A stretch of DNA of 64,000 nucleotides, taken from positions 124,001 to 188,000 of the forward strand of contig CAYJAB010000001.1 of the NCBI GenBank assembly GCA_964368305.1, given 5' to 3'. The position numbers and the translations under genes are program-made. Source of the stretch: CAYJAB01 sp964368305 (GTDB lineage: Bacteria > Bacillota_I > Bacilli_A > Erysipelotrichales > Erysipelotrichaceae). The notes beneath the pieces are model-generated. The model saw only the letters and a list, made by a program, of their open reading frames with translations, was not told the DNA's origin and made no database searches. Shown piece by piece: positions 59,708-64,000 of the stretch (within the stretch, counting starts at the first letter, position 1; each line of letters opens with the position of its first letter).

Positions 59708-60131
59708 TGTTAAAAAAGTAGGAAAAAAAGGTGAAATTGTAGAAGTTGCAGATGGATATGGAAGAAATTTCTTAATTGGAAAGAAACTTGCGGTTATTGC
59801 AAGTGAACATGGTTTAAAGAAATTGAATATTGAAAAACAACACCAAGCTGAAAATGAAAAAGAATTAGAAAAAGAAGCAATAGAATTAGTAAAAACTTTA
59901 GAGAAAATTGTATTAACATTTCCTGTTAAAGTGGGCGCTGGTGGAAAGGTGTTTGGTTCTATTTCGACAAAACATATTGCAGAAGAATTAGCAAGTAAAC
60001 ATCAAATTAAAATTGATAAAAGAAAAATCATTGATAATGGACCTGTAGGAAACTTAGGGATGAATCAAGTAAGAATTGAATTGTATAAAAATGTAGAAGG
60101 TGTGATTCAAGTCTATCTTCAAGAAAAATAG
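59685..60131 (+). CDS. rplI: 50S ribosomal protein L9
   Basis: This is a 148-residue L9. MKVILLSDVKKVGKKGEIVEVADGYGRNFLI is the classic N-domain. A long helix (KKLNIEKQHQAENEKELEKEA) follows, and a C-domain ends in GNLGMNQVRIELY. AAGGAGG lies inside gdpP, so translation is coupled. It is followed by dnaB after 16 bp. Confidence 0.97.
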   Translation: MKVILLSDVKKVGKKGEIVEVADGYGRNFLIGKKLAVIASEHGLKKLNIEKQHQAENEKELEKEAIELVKTLEKIVLTFPVKVGAGGKVFGSISTKHIAEELASKHQIKIDKRKIIDNGPVGNLGMNQVRIELYKNVEGVIQVYLQEK

Positions 60132-60147
60132 TTAAAGGAGTAAGTCT

Positions 60148-61527
60148 ATGCAACAAATGCCACATAGTATTGAAGCAGAAAAAGCCTTGTTGGGTGCAAT
60201 GTTGATTTATCCAACTTCAGTACGTACTGCTTTTGAAATCGGTATGGAAAAAGAGGATTTTTACTTAAATGCACATCAACTTATTTTCAATGCGATGTCA
60301 GTATTAAATGACAATGGAAGTCCAATTGATGCGACAAGTTTAGTTACAAAGCTGATTGATTTAAATGCGCTTCAGCAAGTAGGTGGAACGCAGTATATTA
60401 TGCAGTTGACGGATGGCGCAGTTACTTCAGCAAACACGAAGCATTATTCGGAAATGATAAAAGAAAAAGCAGTAATGCGTAACTTAATTTTAGCGTGTAA
60501 TGAAATTGTAAGTGATTGTTTTGATTCTACAAATGAAAATGAAGAAATCATGGATATAGCAGAGAAGAAATTGTTAGACATTACAAGAAATCGTCGTACT
60601 ACAAGCTTCAAAGGTAGTGAGGAATTGGTAAGTAATGTACTTGATAATATTTATAAGATGCGTGAGAATAAGTCTTCAATTACTGGAATGAAAACAGGGT
60701 ATGTGGATTTAGATCGTATTACAAATGGTCTTCAAGCAGGAGATATGATTATATTAGCTGCAAGACCTTCTATGGGTAAGACTGCATTTGCATTAAATGT
60801 AGGGCTTCAAATTGCGATGCATAATAAGAATGCATGTGCAATTTTCTCGCTGGAAATGCCTGCGGAATCACTTGTACAGCGTATGTTGAGTGCAAAAGCG
60901 AAAATTACAGGAAGTAAACTTCGTACAGGATTTTTAACAAGTCGTGAATTAAATGGTTTAAATGAAGCGGCGGCAGATTTGAAGCAATTGGGTATTTATA
61001 TTGATGATAGTCCTGGTATTAAAATGCCTGAGATTTTTTCTAAATGTCGTAAACTTCAATCTGAAAGAGAAATCGGAGTCATTATTATTGACTATATTCA
61101 ATTGATATCAGGTGGATCTAAAAAAGCAGAGAATCGTCAACAGGAGGTAAGTGATATTTCACGTAATTTAAAAGCATTGGCAAGGGAATTAAATGTTCCT
61201 GTTATTGCGTTATCACAGCTTTCGCGTTCTGTGGAACAAAGAGAGAATAAACGTCCGATGATGTCTGACTTAAGAGAGTCAGGGTCACTTGAACAAGATG
61301 CGGATTTAATTGCATTTTTATATCGTGATAGTTATTATAATAAGTATAAAAAATCGGATGAAGAGATGAGTGAAACACCTGAAGTTAAAGAGGATGAAAA
61401 CGCTATTGAGAAAACAGAGTTGATTATTGCGAAGCATCGTAATGGTCCAACTGGGGATATTAATTTAGCGTTTGCGAAATCTGTGAATGCATTTTATGAT
61501 TTTGAAGAAGAGAAGGAAGGTTTGTAA
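60148..61527 (+). CDS. dnaB: replicative DNA helicase DnaB (DnaC of Bacillus)
   Basis: The N-terminal primase-interacting domain (MPHSIEAEKALLGAML) is followed by the RecA-like ATPase. Walker A is AARPSMGKTAFALN, FSLEMPAESLVQRML follows, and Walker B is IIIDYIQLI. The arginine-finger region is near RESGSLEQDADLI. The length of 459 residues is normal. The stop overlaps the start of the peptidase gene (TAATG). Confidence 0.97.
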   Translation: MQQMPHSIEAEKALLGAMLIYPTSVRTAFEIGMEKEDFYLNAHQLIFNAMSVLNDNGSPIDATSLVTKLIDLNALQQVGGTQYIMQLTDGAVTSANTKHYSEMIKEKAVMRNLILACNEIVSDCFDSTNENEEIMDIAEKKLLDITRNRRTTSFKGSEELVSNVLDNIYKMRENKSSITGMKTGYVDLDRITNGLQAGDMIILAARPSMGKTAFALNVGLQIAMHNKNACAIFSLEMPAESLVQRMLSAKAKITGSKLRTGFLTSRELNGLNEAAADLKQLGIYIDDSPGIKMPEIFSKCRKLQSEREIGVIIIDYIQLISGGSKKAENRQQEVSDISRNLKALARELNVPVIALSQLSRSVEQRENKRPMMSDLRESGSLEQDADLIAFLYRDSYYNKYKKSDEEMSETPEVKEDENAIEKTELIIAKHRNGPTGDINLAFAKSVNAFYDFEEEKEGL

Positions 61528-63032
61528 TGGATAAAAAACAAAGATGGGGAATCGTGTTATGTTTTGTATTGGGTATTGTATTTACAATACTTTTTGGAGA
61601 CTTTAATAATAGCGTTATCGCAGTGGATGATACTTTCACTAAAGAAGCTTCTATTGTTGAACAAAGTGTACAAAATAAGCATAGTGCACCTATCAAAGTG
61701 TTGAAAATCTATAATAAACAAGAATTAATTGGTGTAATACAAGACCGTACGGAACTGGATGCATTATTGTTGGAAGTCTATCAAACAGAATATGAAGATA
61801 GTTTTCCAGATGTATCGTTATCTTTAGTGGATGATGTCTATATTGTAGAAGAAGATAGTTATTTTAGTTATGAAGATAAAGATGAAGAGATTTGTGCATA
61901 TCTTCAAGAAAATGATTTATTTGCGGTTGAAGTGAATAAGATTATTTTTTCAAATGGTGCAATTGTTTATGTAAAAAATCTAGAAGATTTCCATGAAGCG
62001 CGTAATTTATATGTATTGAATTTTATTTCTAAAGAAAGTTTAGACTTACTTACAAATAATATTGAAGTGCCTCCACTTCAAACATATGGAGAGCGTGAAA
62101 TTAGTATAGAAGTACTTGAGAAGATTCTATATAGTAAAGGGTATGCATCTAAAGATAATATTTTAATGAATACGAGTGAGGTTGTGGAGTTTTTAAGTTA
62201 TGGATATGACACAGAACTTCAATATTATACAGTGCGTGAATTTGACACGATTGAAGGGGTAGGTCGTAACAGTACAGGACTTACAGCACAACAAGTTGTC
62301 ACAATTAATTTAGACCAATTAAAATCTGTAGATCAAGTATTGACTCCAGGTATGGAATTAAATGTAACTTATTTCCAATCTCCGCTTTCTGTGCATGTAG
62401 TTAAAGAGAAAATGGTGGAAGAAATTACATATCCATCTTCTGCAATCTATGTAGAAGACCCTACATTAAGAGAAGGGCTTCAACAAACAGATGTGTATGA
62501 ACAAACAGGTACGCGAGATGTTGTGTACCGTGAAACTTACATCAATGGTGTATTGGTAGAAGAAGAAACAGAAATTTTATCAAGTGTAGATACAAAACAG
62601 CCAGTTCGTGCAGTAATTCGATACGGAACAAAAGTGATTCCAGGAATTGGGTCAGGTACATTTAGATATCCGGTAAATAATCCTGTTATTACATGTAGAT
62701 GGTGGTGCTATTATGGACACAATGCACTAGATCTTCAAAACAGATATCAAAGATGGAATGCACCAATTTATGCAGCGGATCGTGGTGTAATTACAATGAG
62801 AAGCTACAATGGAATTAATGGATATTACATATGGATTGATCATAATAATGGATTTGAAACATATTATGGACATATGGCGTCACCAGGTCTTTTCCCACCA
62901 GGTGTTGCGGTTGAAAAAGGGGAAGTGATTGGATATGTAGGGGATACTGGAGATACAACAGGTCCACATATTCACTTTGCGATAGAAAAAAATGGAACGC
63001 GCGTCAATCCGTGTAATTATTTAGGATGTTAA
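61527..63032 (+). CDS. membrane-anchored M23 (LytM-type) peptidase with LysM and G5 domains
   Basis: One N-terminal membrane helix (about 7-28) anchors a 501-residue extracellular protein. A LysM-like segment (YYTVREFDTIEGVGRNSTGL, about 230-290) and a G5 domain (about 310-370, EDPTLREGLQQTDVYEQ to IRYGTKVIPG) precede the peptidase. The peptidase domain shows HNALDL (zinc His and Asp), YYGHMA and GPHIHFAIEKNG (catalytic and zinc His). It would cut or bind peptidoglycan during growth. It lies between dnaB and walJ, where Bacillus has the purA/walRK region. Confidence 0.9.
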   Translation: MDKKQRWGIVLCFVLGIVFTILFGDFNNSVIAVDDTFTKEASIVEQSVQNKHSAPIKVLKIYNKQELIGVIQDRTELDALLLEVYQTEYEDSFPDVSLSLVDDVYIVEEDSYFSYEDKDEEICAYLQENDLFAVEVNKIIFSNGAIVYVKNLEDFHEARNLYVLNFISKESLDLLTNNIEVPPLQTYGEREISIEVLEKILYSKGYASKDNILMNTSEVVEFLSYGYDTELQYYTVREFDTIEGVGRNSTGLTAQQVVTINLDQLKSVDQVLTPGMELNVTYFQSPLSVHVVKEKMVEEITYPSSAIYVEDPTLREGLQQTDVYEQTGTRDVVYRETYINGVLVEEETEILSSVDTKQPVRAVIRYGTKVIPGIGSGTFRYPVNNPVITCRWWCYYGHNALDLQNRYQRWNAPIYAADRGVITMRSYNGINGYYIWIDHNNGFETYYGHMASPGLFPPGVAVEKGEVIGYVGDTGDTTGPHIHFAIEKNGTRVNPCNYLGC

Positions 63033-63033
63033 G

Positions 63034-63765
63034 ATGAAGTTTTATCTTTTAGCAAGTGGTTCTAAAGGAAATTGTTTTGTAGTAAATGATGGAGATTCCA
63101 CAATCGTAATAGATTGTGGATCTACTATTAAATATCTAAAAAATAGTTTCTCTAAAATAGGAATAGAGTATACAAATATAAATGCGTTGTTTGTAACGCA
63201 TAATCATAAAGATCATATAGGACAAATTAAGATGTTTAAAAATCAGCGTATTTATAGTCCTTTTTATGTACAAGACATTGAGATTAATTTAATTTATCCG
63301 TATGATAAAATTGCGATTGGAGAATTTTTAATTCAAGCGATTCCACTTTCGCATGATGCGAGTGTTACAGTTGGATATATCCTTGAATCAAAAAATGAGA
63401 AACTTGTCTATATTACAGATACAGGGTATATACAAGATTCACATTTGCAATATATTGAACATGCGGATTATTATATTGTTGAGAGCAATCATGATGTAGA
63501 ACTTTTAATGCAATCCAAAAGACCGATGTCTATTAAACATCGCATCTTATCGGATGTAGGTCATTTAAGCAATGAAGATTGTGCACAAATGTTGAGTAAA
63601 GTAGTAGGTAGTCGTGCTAAAGAGATTGTCTTAGCGCATATGAGTGAAGAAGCAAATGATCGCAAACTTGCAGCTGAAGTCATATCTACAGTTTTAAAAC
63701 AGTATCCAAATATTAGACTTAGAGCTGCAGAACAGTTTGAAATTCTTGAAGGAGGGGCTTTATGA
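63034..63765 (+). CDS. walJ: WalJ (YycJ)-family metallo-beta-lactamase-fold hydrolase
   Basis: The metal motif is THNHKDH (HxHxDH, about residues 54-60), with further ligands in IPLSHDAS and VYITDTGY and the late ESNHDVELL. The length of 243 residues is normal. The family is linked to cell-wall and DNA-replication coordination, and a nuclease activity is proposed. An htrA-like gene follows with a 4-bp overlap, the known walJ-htrA order. walR and walK are not in the window. Confidence 0.9.
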   Translation: MKFYLLASGSKGNCFVVNDGDSTIVIDCGSTIKYLKNSFSKIGIEYTNINALFVTHNHKDHIGQIKMFKNQRIYSPFYVQDIEINLIYPYDKIAIGEFLIQAIPLSHDASVTVGYILESKNEKLVYITDTGYIQDSHLQYIEHADYYIVESNHDVELLMQSKRPMSIKHRILSDVGHLSNEDCAQMLSKVVGSRAKEIVLAHMSEEANDRKLAAEVISTVLKQYPNIRLRAAEQFEILEGGAL

Positions 63766-64000
63766 ATAAGTTAATAGCAGTAGTGATTACGGCTTTGGTT
63801 TTAGCAAACATTTATTTATTTACAGAGTTAGGAAATCTTAGAGAAAGTATTGGAAGTACGCAGATTGTTGATAAGGTCACAGTGACTGAATTTGAGTCTG
63901 AATTTACATCTGTCGTACAAAAAACAACAAGTAAAGTAGTCGGGGTTGCATCTATCTTAAATGGACAACAAATTTCTACTGGAAGTGGTTCTATTTATCG
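63762..64000 (+). CDS. HtrA-like serine protease, partial (N-terminus)
   Basis: ATG 63762, behind GGAGGGG, opens MNKLIAVVITALVLANIYLF, a transmembrane anchor. The start of the protease domain follows: VVQKTTSKVVGVASI and GSGSIYR, matching the VxSVV...GSGxI pattern before the catalytic His. The window ends after about 79 residues. Its place after walJ is the standard one for htrA of the wal operon, so this copy is the positional orthologue. The gene at 20985 is a second family member. Confidence 0.85.
   Translation, partial: MNKLIAVVITALVLANIYLFTELGNLRESIGSTQIVDKVTVTEFESEFTSVVQKTTSKVVGVASILNGQQISTGSGSIY

Overview
The window is 64 kb of low-GC, gene-dense chromosome from an anaerobic Gram-positive bacterium. 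Three things point to the Bacillota, most likely an Erysipelotrichia-type lineage; this assignment is inferred from gene content and was not tested with a tree. They are the conserved gene orders mnmG-rsmG-noc-parA-parB, tatD-(3D protein)-rnmV-rsmA and rpsF-ssb-rpsR-yybS-gdpP-rplI-dnaB...walJ-htrA, the strong AGGAGG ribosome binding sites and the A+T-rich intergenic terminators. These blocks usually lie near oriC. Anaerobic life is suggested by a group B [FeFe] hydrogenase, an adenosylcobalamin-dependent ribonucleotide reductase with its own corrinoid adenosyltransferase, a flavinylated fumarate-reductase-like lipoprotein and flavodoxin. Isoprenoids come from the MEP pathway (ispD, ispE and ispF are all present).

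Layout: 1-274, the start of a Cof-type HAD phosphatase. 362-6055, tRNA/rRNA modification and chromosome segregation. 6218-7222, a dehydrogenase gene interrupted by an in-frame TGA. 7246-15483, a housekeeping block from mnmE to prs. 15642-18854, a flavin lipoprotein reductase and a LytTR/LiaF-like pair. 18965-27538, ispF, gltX, htrA, an HD phosphohydrolase, pepP, rpoE and murA. 27560-29992, a PfkB kinase and the hydrogenase. 30177-30773, an unknown tail-anchored protein.

30993-44552 is an accessory signalling and surface cassette. It holds a 7TM sensor with a degenerate kinase end, a NarX/DesK-type kinase, a frameshifted LuxR-type response regulator, a short self-contained transcript encoding a possible 36-residue peptide, a stand-alone degenerate receiver, and two giant secreted proteins. 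One giant ends in a two-repeat dockerin. The other begins with a cohesin-like domain and ends in a membrane anchor. The pair looks like a small, dedicated cell-surface cohesin-dockerin complex under two-component control. It is the most novel feature of the window.

44680-51014 is mixed accessory content: a frameshifted DUF3784 gene, flavodoxin/DUF3793, a MATE transporter, a CBS protein with a HEPN-like motif, sdpR-sdpI with twin operators, an M28 peptidase and a GNAT. 51062-54116 is the cobalamin/RNR pair on the minus strand. 54331-64000 returns to core genes: ispD, a thioredoxin-like lipoprotein, and the rpsF to htrA block, where the second htrA runs off the end.

Three genes are broken (the 6218 dehydrogenase, the response regulator at 34020 and the DUF3784 gene at 44680). 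I recognised no tRNA, rRNA, CRISPR array, insertion sequence or parS site.
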